A stretch of 64,000 nt of DNA from Brachymonas denitrificans (GCF_907163135.1 NZ_CAJQUA010000001.1:15001-79000), one strand, 5' to 3'. Counted from the stretch's first letter, positions 53,486-62,922 are shown. Notes: a model not told the origin generated them from the letters alone. A program made the numbers and translations.

Positions 53486-54946
53486 TCAGGGAGGGGAGAC
53501 GCGGTAGTGGTGGGCCAGCAGCACGGCCAGCGCGCAGGAAGCGATGCGGGACTCTTCGGAGTCGGCACGGCTGGTCAGGATGATGGGCATCTTGGCGCCC
53601 AGCACCACGCCGGCGCTGTGGGCACCGGCCAGGTGGTCCAGCGCCTTGAACAGCATGTTGCCGCTTTCCAGATCCGGCACCATCAGGATATCGGCCTGGC
53701 CGGCCACCGGAGACTTGATGCCCTTGATGCGGGCGGCTTCGGGCGAGACGGCGTTGTCGAAGGCCAGCGGGCCGTCGAGCACGGCACCGGTGATCTGGCC
53801 GCGGTCGGACATCTTGCACAGGGCGGCAGCGTCGAGCGTGGCCTGCATGCCGGCGTTGATGGTTTCCACGGCGGCCAGGATGGCGACCTTGGGCTCGTCC
53901 ACACCGATCACGTGGGCCAGATCGATGGCGTTCTGGATGATGTCGGCCTTGGCGCCCAGATCGGGAGCGATGTTGATGGCGGCATCGGTGATGATGAACG
54001 GGCGCGGATAGGCGGCGGTTTCCATCAGGAAGCAGTGGCTGATGCGGCGCTTGGTGCGCAGGCCGGCGTCCTTGGCGACGATGGCGGACATCAGCTCATC
54101 CGTGTGCAGGCTGCCCTTCATCACGGCTTCGACCTTGCCGGCCTTCACCAGCTGCACGGCGGTTTCGGCGGCGGCATGGCTGTGCGGCACGTCCTCGATC
54201 TCGACGCCGTCCAGCGACAGGTTGTTTTCGGCGGCAACGGCTTCGAGCTTGCTGCGCGGAGCGACCAGGATCGGGTTGATCAGGCCCAGCTTGCGGGCTT
54301 CCAGGGTGGATTCCAGGCTGACGGCGTCGCAGGGGTGCACCACGGCAACCTTGATCTCGCCCAGGCTGCGGGCATGCTCGATCAGGCGGCGCGGGCCGTC
54401 CTGGCGCGGGATCAGGCGCACTTCGGGAATGTCGTGCGGCGTCCATTCGATGTGCTCGGCCGGCGGGATCACCTCGGCGTCGCCGGAGATCACGACCTTG
54501 CCCTTCTGGTTCGTGCACACGCACTCGAGCGTGGCCCACTTTTTCTCGGCGTCGAGCGACTTGACGGTCAGCTTCACGGTCAGGGTGTCGCCCACGCGCA
54601 CCGGGGCGGAGAAGCGCAGCGTCTGGCTCAGGTAGATGGTGCCGGGGCCGGGGAACTGGGTGCCCAGCAGGGCGGAAATCATGGAAGCGCCCCACATGCC
54701 GTGGGCGATCACCGTCTTGAACGGCGTCTTGGCGGCGTATTCGGCGTCGAGGTGGGCCGGGTTCAGGTCGCCGGAGGCCAGTGCGAACAGCTGGATATCC
54801 TCATTGGAGATCGTGCGCTCCATGACGGCGAAGTCGCCGATCTTCAGTTCGCTGAACGTGGTGTTGCGCATGGTGCCGTCTTCGTTGGGCTTGACTGCCG
54901 CTGCTTGCGGCTGCATGGAGGTGAGTTCTTTGGTTGCGATGTCCAT
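53486..54946 (-). CDS. Bifunctional MaoC enoyl-CoA hydratase/phosphate acetyltransferase
   Basis: A 486-residue fusion. The N-terminal MaoC hotdog domain (about residues 25-165) contains ASGDLNPAHLDAEYA with the catalytic Asp/His and VIAHGMWGASMISALLGTQFPGPGT. The C-terminal PTA/PTB domain (about 190-480) has SLHTDELM, TDAAINIAPDL and DGPLAFDNAVSPEAA. It would hydrate enoyl-CoA to (R)-3-hydroxyacyl-CoA and transfer acyl groups between CoA and phosphate. Sitting between phaC and ackA, it links fatty-acid intermediates, PHA monomers and acyl phosphate. The ATG at 54946 starts MDIATKEL. Confidence 0.9.
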   Translation of the reverse strand: MDIATKELTSMQPQAAAVKPNEDGTMRNTTFSELKIGDFAVMERTISNEDIQLFALASGDLNPAHLDAEYAAKTPFKTVIAHGMWGASMISALLGTQFPGPGTIYLSQTLRFSAPVRVGDTLTVKLTVKSLDAEKKWATLECVCTNQKGKVVISGDAEVIPPAEHIEWTPHDIPEVRLIPRQDGPRRLIEHARSLGEIKVAVVHPCDAVSLESTLEARKLGLINPILVAPRSKLEAVAAENNLSLDGVEIEDVPHSHAAAETAVQLVKAGKVEAVMKGSLHTDELMSAIVAKDAGLRTKRRISHCFLMETAAYPRPFIITDAAINIAPDLGAKADIIQNAIDLAHVIGVDEPKVAILAAVETINAGMQATLDAAALCKMSDRGQITGAVLDGPLAFDNAVSPEAARIKGIKSPVAGQADILMVPDLESGNMLFKALDHLAGAHSAGVVLGAKMPIILTSRADSEESRIASCALAVLLAHHYRVSPP

Positions 54947-55034
54947 GATGGATTCCTGAATGAGAGAAACGGGTACGCTGCCGGCGCAGCCGGCAGCGGA
55001 GGAGTCGGGGCGGGAGGCCATGGCCGGCAGCCGG

Positions 55035-56846
55035 TCAGCGCTCCAGCACGTACAGGCCGGGCGCGTCTTCGAGCACGGGGTAGCCGCCCTTGGCAGCACC
55101 AATGGCCGGGGGCGCGGTGGGTTCGCCGGAGCGGGCGTTCAGCCACTTGTCCCAGGACAGCCACCAGGAGCCATCCGTGACGGGCGTGGTCTGGGCCCAT
55201 TCTTCGGCCGACATGAACTTGCCGTTGTGCTCGCGCGTGAGTTCGCGGAAGTAGCGGCGCGGGTGACCCGGCTCGCTCACGATGCCGGCGTTGTGGCCGC
55301 TGTTGGTCAGTACGAAGGTGATTTCTGCATCGGACAGCAGGTGGATCTTGTAGACCGACTTCCAGGGGGCGACGTGGTCGCTCTCGGTGCCGACCACGTA
55401 GATGGGCAGCTTGAGGTCGTTCAGCACCACCGGACGGCCGCCCACCAGGTACTTGCCGCGGGCCAGGTCGTTGTGCAGGAACATCTGGCGCAGGTAGTCG
55501 GTGTGCATGCGCGCGGGCATGCGGGTGGAGTCGGCGTTCCAGGCCATCAGGTCCATGCTGCGGGCGCGGTCGCCCAGCAGGTATTCGTTGACCATGCGCG
55601 ACCACACCAGGTCGAAGGAACGCAGCCAGACGAAGGCGGCGGCCATCTGGTTGGAATCCAGGTAGCCGGTTTCGGCCATCTGTGCTTCCAGCAGGTTGAG
55701 CTGGCTTTCGTCGATGAACAGCGCCAGTTCGCCCGGCTCGGAGAAGTCGGTCTGCGCGGCGAACAGCGTCATGGAGGCGAGACGGTCGTCGTCATCGCGC
55801 GCCATGGCGGCGGCGCCGATGGCCAGCAGGGTGCCGCCCAGGCAGTAGCCGGTGGCGTGGATCTTCTTCTCGGGCACGATGGCATTGATGGCATCGATTG
55901 CCGCGAACAGACCGCGCTCCAGATAGTCTTCCATGCCCAGGTTGTGCTCGGCCAGACCGGGGTTCTTCCAGGAAATGGCGAATACGGTGTGGCCCTGGTC
56001 GACCAAGTACTTGATCATGGAGTTGTGCGGCGACAGGTCCAGGATGTAGTACTTCATGATCCAGGCCGGCACGATCAGCACCGGCTCGGGGCGCACCTGC
56101 TTGGTGGTGGGCGTGTACTGGATCAGCTCCATCAGGTTGTTGCGGAACACCACCTTGCCGGGGGTGGCGGCAATGTCCTTGCCAATCTGGAATTCCTCGC
56201 TGATGGCCGGCGGCGAGTGCGCCAGCTGGCGCTGCGTGTCTTCCAGCAGGTTGCGGAAACCGCGCTGCAGGTTGGCGCCGTTTTCCTGCATGGTGCGCTT
56301 GATCACCGTGGGGTTGCTCCACGGGAAGTTGGAGGGCGACAGCATGCTCAGCCACTGGTGAGCCGAAAAGGACACCCACTCGGAGTGGTGCGGGTTGACG
56401 CCGCGCACGTCACGCGTGGCTTCCTGCCACCACTTTTCCTGCATCAAGTAGGCCTGCTGCAGCACGTTGAAGGGGAACTGGCTCCAGTCCGGATCCTTGA
56501 AGCGGCGGTCACTGATCGGCACGGGAATCGGCTCGCTCGGTGCGGGCGAGGGCTGGTTGCCGCGCAGGGCCTTGGACATGCTGGTTTCCATGCCGAGGGC
56601 GACGCTTTCGATCGCCAGGCTCTGCAGTTGCTGCAGGTGCTGCTGGGCCAGCTGGGCCAGCACGAGCTGCTTGCCGGGAGAAACCATCAGGTGGATGGCC
56701 CAGTCGAAGAAGGCCATGGTGTTCAGGGCCGGCGACTGCGAACCGGTGAGCTTGGCCACGGAGGCCTGGAACTTCTGGTCGAGCAGGCGGGCCGCCTGGT
56801 CAGACACGGTGAGCTGGGGGAGAGAGGGAATTGTGGGACTGCGCAT
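55035..56846 (-). CDS. phaC: Class I poly(3-hydroxyalkanoate) synthase
   Basis: A 603-residue polymerase of PHA granules that links (R)-3-hydroxyacyl-CoA units. The lipase-like box GYCLGG carries the catalytic Cys335. The catalytic Asp is probably in the WNADSTRMP region and the His in TNSGHNAGIVSEPGHPRR. Length and N-terminal PhaC_N domain match class I enzymes. It begins a leftward group with the MaoC-PTA fusion (88-base gap) and ackA; phaA and phaB are not here. A perfect inverted repeat lies upstream at 56932-56946. Confidence 0.95.
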   Translation of the reverse strand: MRSPTIPSLPQLTVSDQAARLLDQKFQASVAKLTGSQSPALNTMAFFDWAIHLMVSPGKQLVLAQLAQQHLQQLQSLAIESVALGMETSMSKALRGNQPSPAPSEPIPVPISDRRFKDPDWSQFPFNVLQQAYLMQEKWWQEATRDVRGVNPHHSEWVSFSAHQWLSMLSPSNFPWSNPTVIKRTMQENGANLQRGFRNLLEDTQRQLAHSPPAISEEFQIGKDIAATPGKVVFRNNLMELIQYTPTTKQVRPEPVLIVPAWIMKYYILDLSPHNSMIKYLVDQGHTVFAISWKNPGLAEHNLGMEDYLERGLFAAIDAINAIVPEKKIHATGYCLGGTLLAIGAAAMARDDDDRLASMTLFAAQTDFSEPGELALFIDESQLNLLEAQMAETGYLDSNQMAAAFVWLRSFDLVWSRMVNEYLLGDRARSMDLMAWNADSTRMPARMHTDYLRQMFLHNDLARGKYLVGGRPVVLNDLKLPIYVVGTESDHVAPWKSVYKIHLLSDAEITFVLTNSGHNAGIVSEPGHPRRYFRELTREHNGKFMSAEEWAQTTPVTDGSWWLSWDKWLNARSGEPTAPPAIGAAKGGYPVLEDAPGLYVLER

Positions 56847-56931
56847 ACTCTTACTCGTACTTTCCCTAAGATTGATGAATACCCAATATGCTATAGGTGC
56901 TTTGTGTCATTTGGGTAACTAATGCGATTAC

Positions 56932-56946
56932 TGTTGCACTGCAACA
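56932..56946. promoter_or_regulatory. Palindrome upstream of phaC, possible PhaR operator
   Basis: TGTTGCA-C-TGCAACA, a perfect 7-bp inverted repeat with one central base, 86 bases upstream of the phaC start. TGC-rich palindromes of this kind are known targets of the PHA regulator PhaR. Assignment to PhaR is inferred. Confidence 0.45.
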
Positions 56947-57027
56947 AATCTTTTACACGTTTTTGGCCATTTTTTCGCATTTGCTGTATGCAGATGCAGC
57001 CCTACGGCCACGTTTCCGGTTTTCTCC

Positions 57028-57843
57028 ATGCCCACACGTTTGAGTGCCAACCTGAGTCTGCTGTTCCCGGATCTGCCCTTTCGTGAACGTTTTGCCGCTG
57101 CCGCGGCGGCGGGATTCGATGCGGTGGAGTGCCAGTTTCCCTATGAACTGCCGGCGGCCGAGCTGGCACGGCTGCTGAGGGAGTATGGGCTGACTCTGGA
57201 GCTGATCAACCTGCCGGCCGGCGACTGGGCGGCGGGCGAGCGCGGCATTGCCATGCTGCCGCAGCGCCGGGACGAATTCCGCGCGGGCGTGGAGCGGGCG
57301 CTGGAGTACGCTCAGGCGCTCGGGGTGCCGCGCATCAACTGCCTGGCGGGGATCGTGCCGGAGGGCCTGCCGATGTCGCAGGCGACGGTGGTGCTGGTCG
57401 ACAACCTGCGTCATGCAGCGGCACGTCTGGCGCCGCAGGGGCGTACGTTGCTGCTTGAGCCGATCAACACCTTCGACATGCCGGGCTTTGGCGTCTCGCG
57501 GCTGGAACAGGCGCTGGAAGTGCTGGATATGGTGGGGGCAGAAAATGTGCGCGTGCAATACGACCTGTACCACGCCACCCGCATGGGAGACGATGTGCCC
57601 GCCATGCTGCGTCGTCACCTGCCGCGCATCGGGCATATCCAGATTGCCGATGTGCCGGGACGGCACGAGCCGGGTAGCGGAGCGATGGCCTACCGCGAGC
57701 TGTTTGCCCTGCTGGAGACGCTGGGCTACGCAAGTTGCGTGGGCTGCGAGTATCTGCCGCTGCGCCCGGAGGCCGGCGGTACCCAGGCGGGGCTGGCCTG
57801 GATTGCCGGGCATGGGCTGGTGCTGCCGCGGAGGCAGTCATGA
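57028..57843 (+). CDS. hyi: Hydroxypyruvate isomerase
   Basis: A 271-residue TIM-barrel isomerase converting hydroxypyruvate to tartronate semialdehyde. Family segments: ANLSLLFPDLPFRERFAAAA, FDAVECQFPYE, LLEPINTFDMPGF, VQYDLYHATRMGDDV, and a C-terminal GYASCVGCEYLP. The metal-binding Glu residues are in LLEPIN and CEYLP. Its stop overlaps the next gene by ATGA, so it is coupled to glycerate kinase in glyoxylate/glycerate use. Confidence 0.88.
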   Translation: MPTRLSANLSLLFPDLPFRERFAAAAAAGFDAVECQFPYELPAAELARLLREYGLTLELINLPAGDWAAGERGIAMLPQRRDEFRAGVERALEYAQALGVPRINCLAGIVPEGLPMSQATVVLVDNLRHAAARLAPQGRTLLLEPINTFDMPGFGVSRLEQALEVLDMVGAENVRVQYDLYHATRMGDDVPAMLRRHLPRIGHIQIADVPGRHEPGSGAMAYRELFALLETLGYASCVGCEYLPLRPEAGGTQAGLAWIAGHGLVLPRRQS

Positions 57844-59180
57844 CGGCAGCTGCCGGTCCGCTGGCTGCAACGGCGCTTGGCGGCCCGCTGGCGGCGACGG
57901 CGCAGGGGCAGCTGTTGCGGCGCATGTTCGATGCGGCGGTCGCCTCGGCGCAGCCGGCGCTCTGCGTCCCGCCGCATGTGCCGGATCCGTCGGAGCTGGG
58001 TGCGCGCGGAAGGCTGGTCGTGATCGGCGCCGGCAAGGCGTCGGCAGCCATGGCGCAGGCGGTGGAGCAACACTGGTGCGGGCGGCCGGAGCAATTGTCG
58101 GGGCTGGTGGTGACGCGCTATGGCCACGCAGTGCCCTGCGAACGGATCGAGATCGTGGAGGCGGCGCACCCGGTGCCGGATGAAGCCGGCTGGCGTGTGG
58201 CGCAGCGCATGCTGGAGCTGGCACAGGGGCTGGGTGCCGAGGACCGGGTGCTGTGCCTGATCTCCGGGGGTGGGTCCGCCTTGTTGCCGTTGCCGGCGCC
58301 GGGCCTCACGCTGGCGGACAAGCAGGCCTTGAACCGTGCCCTGCTGGCCTCGGGGGCAAGCATCCACGAGATGAACTGCGTGCGGCGCCACCTGTCGCTG
58401 ATCAAGGGAGGACGGCTGGCGGTGGCCTGCCACCCGGCGCGTGTGCGGACGCTGCTGATTTCGGATGTGCCTGGCGATGATCCGGCAGAGATCGCCTCGG
58501 GCCCGACCGTAGGCGATGGCACCACCTGCGCGGATGCATTGGCGATCGTGCGGCGTTATGGCATCACCCTGCCGGCGCATGCGCGGGCGTGGCTGGAAGG
58601 CGGGCAGGGCGAAAGCGTGAAGCCGGACGATGTCCGCCTGCAGGGCAACACGGTGCAGCTGGTCGCGACGCCGCAGCAGGCACTGGAGGCGGCTGCTGCC
58701 GTGGCGCAGGCGGCCGGTTATCAGCCGCTGATTCTCGGCAGTGCGCTGGAAGGCGAGGCGCGCGAGGTGGGGCGCATGCTGGCTGGCATGGCGCTGCAGG
58801 TGGTGCGGCACGGGCAGCCGGTTGCTGCCCCGTGTGTGCTGCTTTCGGGGGGTGAAACCACAGTTACCGTGCGTGGCAGCGGGCGCGGTGGCCGCAATGT
58901 GGAGGCCTTGCTGGCCTGTGCGCTTGCGCTGCACGGGCAGCCGGGCGTGCATGCGCTGATGGCCGACACCGATGGCGTGGATGGTGCCGGGGAACTGGCC
59001 GGTGCGCTGTGCGGGCCGGATACCCTGCAGCGGGCCTGGAAGCTGGGCGTGGCGCCGCGCGCAGCGCTGGATGACAACGACGGGCATGGCTTTTTCGGGG
59101 TCCTGGGCGATGCCGTATGGACCGGGCCGACGCTGACCAATGTGAACGACTTCCGTGCGATCCTGATCGATGTGAAATAG
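57840..59180 (+). CDS. ttuD: Glycerate 2-kinase (MOFRL family)
   Basis: A 446-residue kinase that phosphorylates D-glycerate to 2-phosphoglycerate. The DUF4147 domain (about residues 20-240) has VVIGAGKASAAMAQAVE, VVEAAHPVPDEAG-like EAAHPVPDEAGWR, LISGGGSALLPLPAPGLTL and LLISDVPGDDPAEIASGPT. The MOFRL domain (about 330-440) ends SGGETTVTVRGSGRGGRN, ADTDGVDGAGELAGA and TGPTLTNVNDFRAIL. It overlaps hyi by four bases. The pair turns hydroxypyruvate or glyoxylate carbon into glycolysis. Confidence 0.9.
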   Translation: MTAAAGPLAATALGGPLAATAQGQLLRRMFDAAVASAQPALCVPPHVPDPSELGARGRLVVIGAGKASAAMAQAVEQHWCGRPEQLSGLVVTRYGHAVPCERIEIVEAAHPVPDEAGWRVAQRMLELAQGLGAEDRVLCLISGGGSALLPLPAPGLTLADKQALNRALLASGASIHEMNCVRRHLSLIKGGRLAVACHPARVRTLLISDVPGDDPAEIASGPTVGDGTTCADALAIVRRYGITLPAHARAWLEGGQGESVKPDDVRLQGNTVQLVATPQQALEAAAAVAQAAGYQPLILGSALEGEAREVGRMLAGMALQVVRHGQPVAAPCVLLSGGETTVTVRGSGRGGRNVEALLACALALHGQPGVHALMADTDGVDGAGELAGALCGPDTLQRAWKLGVAPRAALDDNDGHGFFGVLGDAVWTGPTLTNVNDFRAILIDVK

Positions 59181-59240
59181 CGGCCTGCCCAAGCCCGCAA
59201 GCGCACATCAACAACCCGTCAACTCGTACAATTCCTGCCC

Positions 59241-59474
59241 ATGGCACATTCGTCTTCCCCCATCACCTGGCGCAAGCCGGACGGCAGCGTGGTTTCGTGT
59301 TTCGAGAAGGTCAAGGTCCTGAACGAGAACTATGCGGAGCTGCGCGAGCTGCTGCAGGACGCGCTGGATGATGCGCTGCTGATGGGCTGCAGCGAGGCGC
59401 AGGTGCGCGAGGCCTTCCAGTACCTGCTCGATTCGATCCAGGCCAGCGTGAGCGAGGATCCGGACGCCATCTGA
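59241..59474 (+). CDS. Small conserved hypothetical protein (77 aa)
   Basis: A 77-residue, mostly helical acidic protein starting MAHSSSPITWRKPDGSVVSC, with no signal peptide, membrane helix or known motif. G+C and codon use match the neighbours. Similar short proteins with a CxEKVKVLNENYxEL core are common in Burkholderiales, but none is characterised. It is 60 bases after the glycerate kinase and well before tal. Confidence 0.7.
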   Translation: MAHSSSPITWRKPDGSVVSCFEKVKVLNENYAELRELLQDALDDALLMGCSEAQVREAFQYLLDSIQASVSEDPDAI

Positions 59475-59679
59475 GCGGCGTTTCGGCAAGCAGTGCGCCC
59501 GTGAGAGGAGAGTGCGATCGGATAGCAGCAGCCTTCTTTGCGCGCAAGGCATCAGCATGGCGTGGCGCCCATGCTCAGGCGCTTAGCAGACTCCAATGAC
59601 CTAGGGGTGACATACCTCGTCACATCTGCGCGGTTTTTGCCGTGTGGCTGTGCTTGGCGCAGAGAGGAAATCCAGCATA

Positions 59680-60645
59680 ATGGCCTACATGAACCAGCTC
59701 GAAGCCCTCAAACAATTCACTACGGTGGTCGCGGACACCGGTGACTTCAACCAGATGGTGCAGTTCCAGCCGCAGGACGCCACCACCAACCCGTCGCTCA
59801 TCCTGAAGGCGGTGCAGAAAACCGACTACGCACCCCTGCTCACCGAGACGGTGCAGCGTGTGGGCACGCAGGATCTGGCGCGCACCATGGACGAGCTGCT
59901 GGTGCAGTTCGGCTGCGCCATCCTCAAGCTCGTGCCAGGCCGCGTTTCGACCGAGGTGGATGCCCGCCTGTCCTTCGACACCGCAGCCACCGTGGCGCGC
60001 GCCGAGCGCATCATGGCGCTGTACAACCAGCAGGGCATCGGCAACGAGCGCGTGCTGATCAAGATTGCCTCCACCTGGGAGGGCATCCAGGCGGCGCAGC
60101 AGCTTGAGGCCAAGGGCATCCGCACCAACCTGACGCTGCTGTTCGCGTTCTGCCAGGCCGTGGCCTGCGGCAATGCCGGCGTGCAGCTGATTTCGCCCTT
60201 CGTGGGTCGTATCTACGACTGGTACAAGAAGCAGGCCGGTGCCCAGTGGGACGAGGCGGCCATGGCGGGTGCCAACGATCCGGGCGTGCAGTCGGTGCGC
60301 CGCATCTACCAGTATTTCAAGCAGCATGGCATCGGTACCGAGATCATGGGGGCGAGCTTCCGCAATACCGGCCAGATCATGGCCTTGTCCGGCTGCGATC
60401 TGCTGACCATCAGCCCGGAACTGCTGGCGCAACTGTCGGATGCCGAGGCGCCATCCGGTTTCGAGCCGGCGCTCAATCCGGCCATGGCCGGTGCCGAGCC
60501 GATGCCGGTGATCCGTTACGACGAAGCCAGCTTCCGCTACGCGCTGAACGAGGATGCCATGGCCACCGAAAAGCTGGCCGAGGGGATTCGCGCGTTTGCT
60601 GCGGATGCGGGCAAGCTGGAACAGCTGATGATGGCGGCTGCCTGA
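59680..60645 (+). CDS. tal: Transaldolase
   Basis: A 321-residue class I aldolase-like enzyme of the pentose phosphate pathway. The Schiff-base Lys is about residue 128 in [13 protein letters not shown]-terminal [12 protein letters not shown] and [13 protein letters not shown] are also conserved. AGAGGA lies 11 bases before the ATG at 59680; an ATG at 59689 would give the more usual 318 residues. It is followed by pgi after 15 bases, so the two sugar-phosphate enzymes are probably cotranscribed. Confidence 0.95.
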   Translation: MAYMNQLEALKQFTTVVADTGDFNQMVQFQPQDATTNPSLILKAVQKTDYAPLLTETVQRVGTQDLARTMDELLVQFGCAILKLVPGRVSTEVDARLSFDTAATVARAERIMALYNQQGIGNERVLIKIASTWEGIQAAQQLEAKGIRTNLTLLFAFCQAVACGNAGVQLISPFVGRIYDWYKKQAGAQWDEAAMAGANDPGVQSVRRIYQYFKQHGIGTEIMGASFRNTGQIMALSGCDLLTISPELLAQLSDAEAPSGFEPALNPAMAGAEPMPVIRYDEASFRYALNEDAMATEKLAEGIRAFAADAGKLEQLMMAAA

Positions 60646-60660
60646 GTCGGCGTCTTTCCC

Positions 60661-62298
60661 ATGATGCACAAGGATGCATTTGACGCAGGGCTCGCCACCG
60701 AAGCGCCGGCATGGGAGTGGCTAGGCAAGCTGGCGCGATGTTTTCCTGTCAATCACCATGAGCCTGGGGGGTATTGCCTGCTCGATACCTCCACGTTTGA
60801 CTTGCGTCGTGCCTTCGAGGAAGACCCGCAACGCGTCCAGCGCTTCAGCCAGACCCTGACCGACGCCAGCGAGCGTCCGTTGCTGCACGCGGATTTTTCC
60901 AAGTCGCACCTGGACGAGCGCGTGATGCAGGCCCTGCTGCAACTGGCCGAAGAGCAGCGCGTGCTGGCGCTGCGCGATGCGATGTTCGAGGGCGGGGCGA
61001 TCAACACCACCGAGCAGCGCCAGGTCATGCACTGGCTGCTGCGTGCGCCGACGCAGGACGGCCTGCCGGCCCCCCTGCAGGATGTGTGGCGCGAGATGGA
61101 TGCCGTGCGCTCGGCCTTTCTGGCGTTTGCGGAGACCGTGCGTGCCAATCCCGCCATCACCGATGTGGTGAATATCGGCATCGGCGGCTCCGATCTGGGG
61201 CCGCGCATGGCGGTGCAGGCGCTGGATGCGTTTGTGCTCCCGGGCAAGCGCTTCCACTTCGTCAGCAATGTGGACGGGCATGAACTGAAGGCGGTGCTGC
61301 GCCAGGTGCAGCCGCGCCGCACGCTGTTCATCATTGCCAGCAAGACCTTCACCACGCTGGAGACCATGACCAATGCGGCGACGGCGCTGCAGTGGTTTAG
61401 GGAGGCAGAGGGTGGGGCACTGGCGGATCAGGTGCAGGACCATTTCGTCGGCATCACCACCAATCTGGAGGCTGCAGCCCAACTGGGCATCCGTACCACG
61501 TTCGGATTCTGGGACTGGGTGGGCGGGCGCTATTCGGTCTGGTCGGCCATCGGGCTGTCGCTGGCGATTGCCATCGGCGCCGAGCAGTTCCGCGCTTTCC
61601 TGGAAGGCGCGCATGCGGTAGACCGGCATTTCCAGACCGCTGCAACGGAGCAGAACCTGCCGCTGCGCATGGGGCTGATCGATGTGTGGCGCAGCAGCTT
61701 CCTGGGCCATGCGGCGCGCTGCATGGCGCCATACCATAGCGGACTGCAGGCATTGCCGGCCTATCTGCAGCAACTGGAGATGGAGAGCAACGGCAAGGGC
61801 GTGAGCCGTGATGGCGAGCACTTGCGTTACCTGACTGCCCCTACCGTATGGGGTGAACCCGGCACCAATGGCCAGCATGCCTTCTTCCAGCTGCTGCACC
61901 AGGGGCCGCATGTGCTGCCGGTCGAATTCATCGCGGTGAAGCAGATCGATCATGCCTGGCCGCTGCACCATCGCCTGCTGCTGGCCAATGCGCTGGCGCA
62001 GGCGCAGGCCTTGATGGTGGGGCGCGAGGATGAGGACCCGCAGCGCTGCTGCCCCGGCAACCGACCCAGCACATTCCTGCTGCTGGAGGCGCTCACACCG
62101 CGCACGCTCGGGGCGCTGCTGGCACTGTACGAGCATCGCGTGTTCGTGGCCGGAGCGGTGTGGAACATCAACAGTTTCGACCAGTTCGGCGTGGAGCTGG
62201 GCAAGCAGCTGGCCGAGGACATCGTGCCGCGGCTGGAGTCGGGCGATGTGCGGGGGCTGGATCCCTCCACGGCGGATTTGTTGCAACGCTTGCGCTGA
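60661..62298 (+). CDS. pgi: Glucose-6-phosphate isomerase
   Basis: A 545-residue enzyme interconverting glucose-6-phosphate and fructose-6-phosphate. Signatures: VNIGIGGSDLGPRMA, LFIIASKTFTTLETMTNA, WVGGRYSVWSAIG and GEPGTNGQHAFFQLLHQG with the active-site His. Complete, just after tal. With rpe, tal and the trp pathway in the window it forms part of central sugar-phosphate metabolism. Confidence 0.97.
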   Translation: MMHKDAFDAGLATEAPAWEWLGKLARCFPVNHHEPGGYCLLDTSTFDLRRAFEEDPQRVQRFSQTLTDASERPLLHADFSKSHLDERVMQALLQLAEEQRVLALRDAMFEGGAINTTEQRQVMHWLLRAPTQDGLPAPLQDVWREMDAVRSAFLAFAETVRANPAITDVVNIGIGGSDLGPRMAVQALDAFVLPGKRFHFVSNVDGHELKAVLRQVQPRRTLFIIASKTFTTLETMTNAATALQWFREAEGGALADQVQDHFVGITTNLEAAAQLGIRTTFGFWDWVGGRYSVWSAIGLSLAIAIGAEQFRAFLEGAHAVDRHFQTAATEQNLPLRMGLIDVWRSSFLGHAARCMAPYHSGLQALPAYLQQLEMESNGKGVSRDGEHLRYLTAPTVWGEPGTNGQHAFFQLLHQGPHVLPVEFIAVKQIDHAWPLHHRLLLANALAQAQALMVGREDEDPQRCCPGNRPSTFLLLEALTPRTLGALLALYEHRVFVAGAVWNINSFDQFGVELGKQLAEDIVPRLESGDVRGLDPSTADLLQRLR

Positions 62299-62335
62299 GC
62301 CCGCCGACGCCGAGCCAAGAGCTGGCGCCCTGCCG

Positions 62336-62363
62336 CACGAAAATGCCCGCACGAGGCGGGCAT
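62336..62363 (-). terminator. Terminator of the hsp20 gene
   Basis: Stem ATGCCCGC/GCGGGCAT with a 5-base loop; on the minus strand it is followed by TTTT. It lies about 40 bases after the small heat-shock gene and also follows pgi on the other strand, so it may act for both. Confidence 0.65.
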
Positions 62364-62403
62364 GGAAAGGGGCGCCGGCAGCCCCTCGCCTTGCGGGCGC
62401 TGC

Positions 62404-62832
62404 TTACTCCACGGTCAGGCGCTGCGGCGCATTGCTGACTTTCTTGGGCAGCGTCAGGCACAGCACGCCATTGTCGTATCTGGCCTTGGCGTTGGCTTCA
62501 TCGATGTCGGCCGGCAGCTGGAAGCTGCGCGACACCTCGCCGTGATAGCGTTCGGTGCGCAGCACTTTCTCACCTTCGGTCTGGCGGTCTTCCTGGCGGA
62601 TTTCGGCGCGCAGCGTGACAATGCTGCCTTCGACCGAGACGTGGATATCCTCCTTGCTCACGCCGGGCATTTCGGCCTGCACGGTGAACTCCTTGTCGGT
62701 TTCCTTCACGTCGATGCGGATCTGCGAGGCAGAGGGCAGCGGGTCGCCATGCAGCGGCTTGATGAAGAAGCCGGGGGCCACGTCCTTGAAGAAGTCATCA
62801 AACAAACTGCCACGGGTCATCAGGGAACTCAT
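62404..62832 (-). CDS. Small heat-shock protein, Hsp20 family
   Basis: A 142-residue ATP-independent chaperone that holds unfolding proteins. The alpha-crystallin domain covers about residues 40-135, with AEMPGVSKEDIHVSVEGSIV and the closing GVLCLTLPKK. AAGGAG seven bases before the ATG at 62832 is strong. A possible heat-shock (sigma-32) promoter lies upstream at 62894-62922. Divergent from the TOPRIM gene. Confidence 0.92.
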   Translation of the reverse strand: MSSLMTRGSLFDDFFKDVAPGFFIKPLHGDPLPSASQIRIDVKETDKEFTVQAEMPGVSKEDIHVSVEGSIVTLRAEIRQEDRQTEGEKVLRTERYHGEVSRSFQLPADIDEANAKARYDNGVLCLTLPKKVSNAPQRLTVE

Positions 62833-62893
62833 GGGATCTCTCCTTGGAAAAATGCATGAATAACAATTGTTGCCGGCAACGTTGGATATTACT

Positions 62894-62922
62894 AAATTAA
62901 GATTTTTGTTGGGAATTTCAAG
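62894..62922 (-). promoter_or_regulatory. Candidate sigma-32 promoter of hsp20
   Basis: On the minus strand CTTGAAA (62922-62916), 14 bases, then CTTAATTT (62901-62894), compared with the RpoH consensus CTTGAAA-N14-CCCCATNT. The -35 is perfect and the -10 partial, leaving a 5' leader of about 55 bases. Confidence 0.4.
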
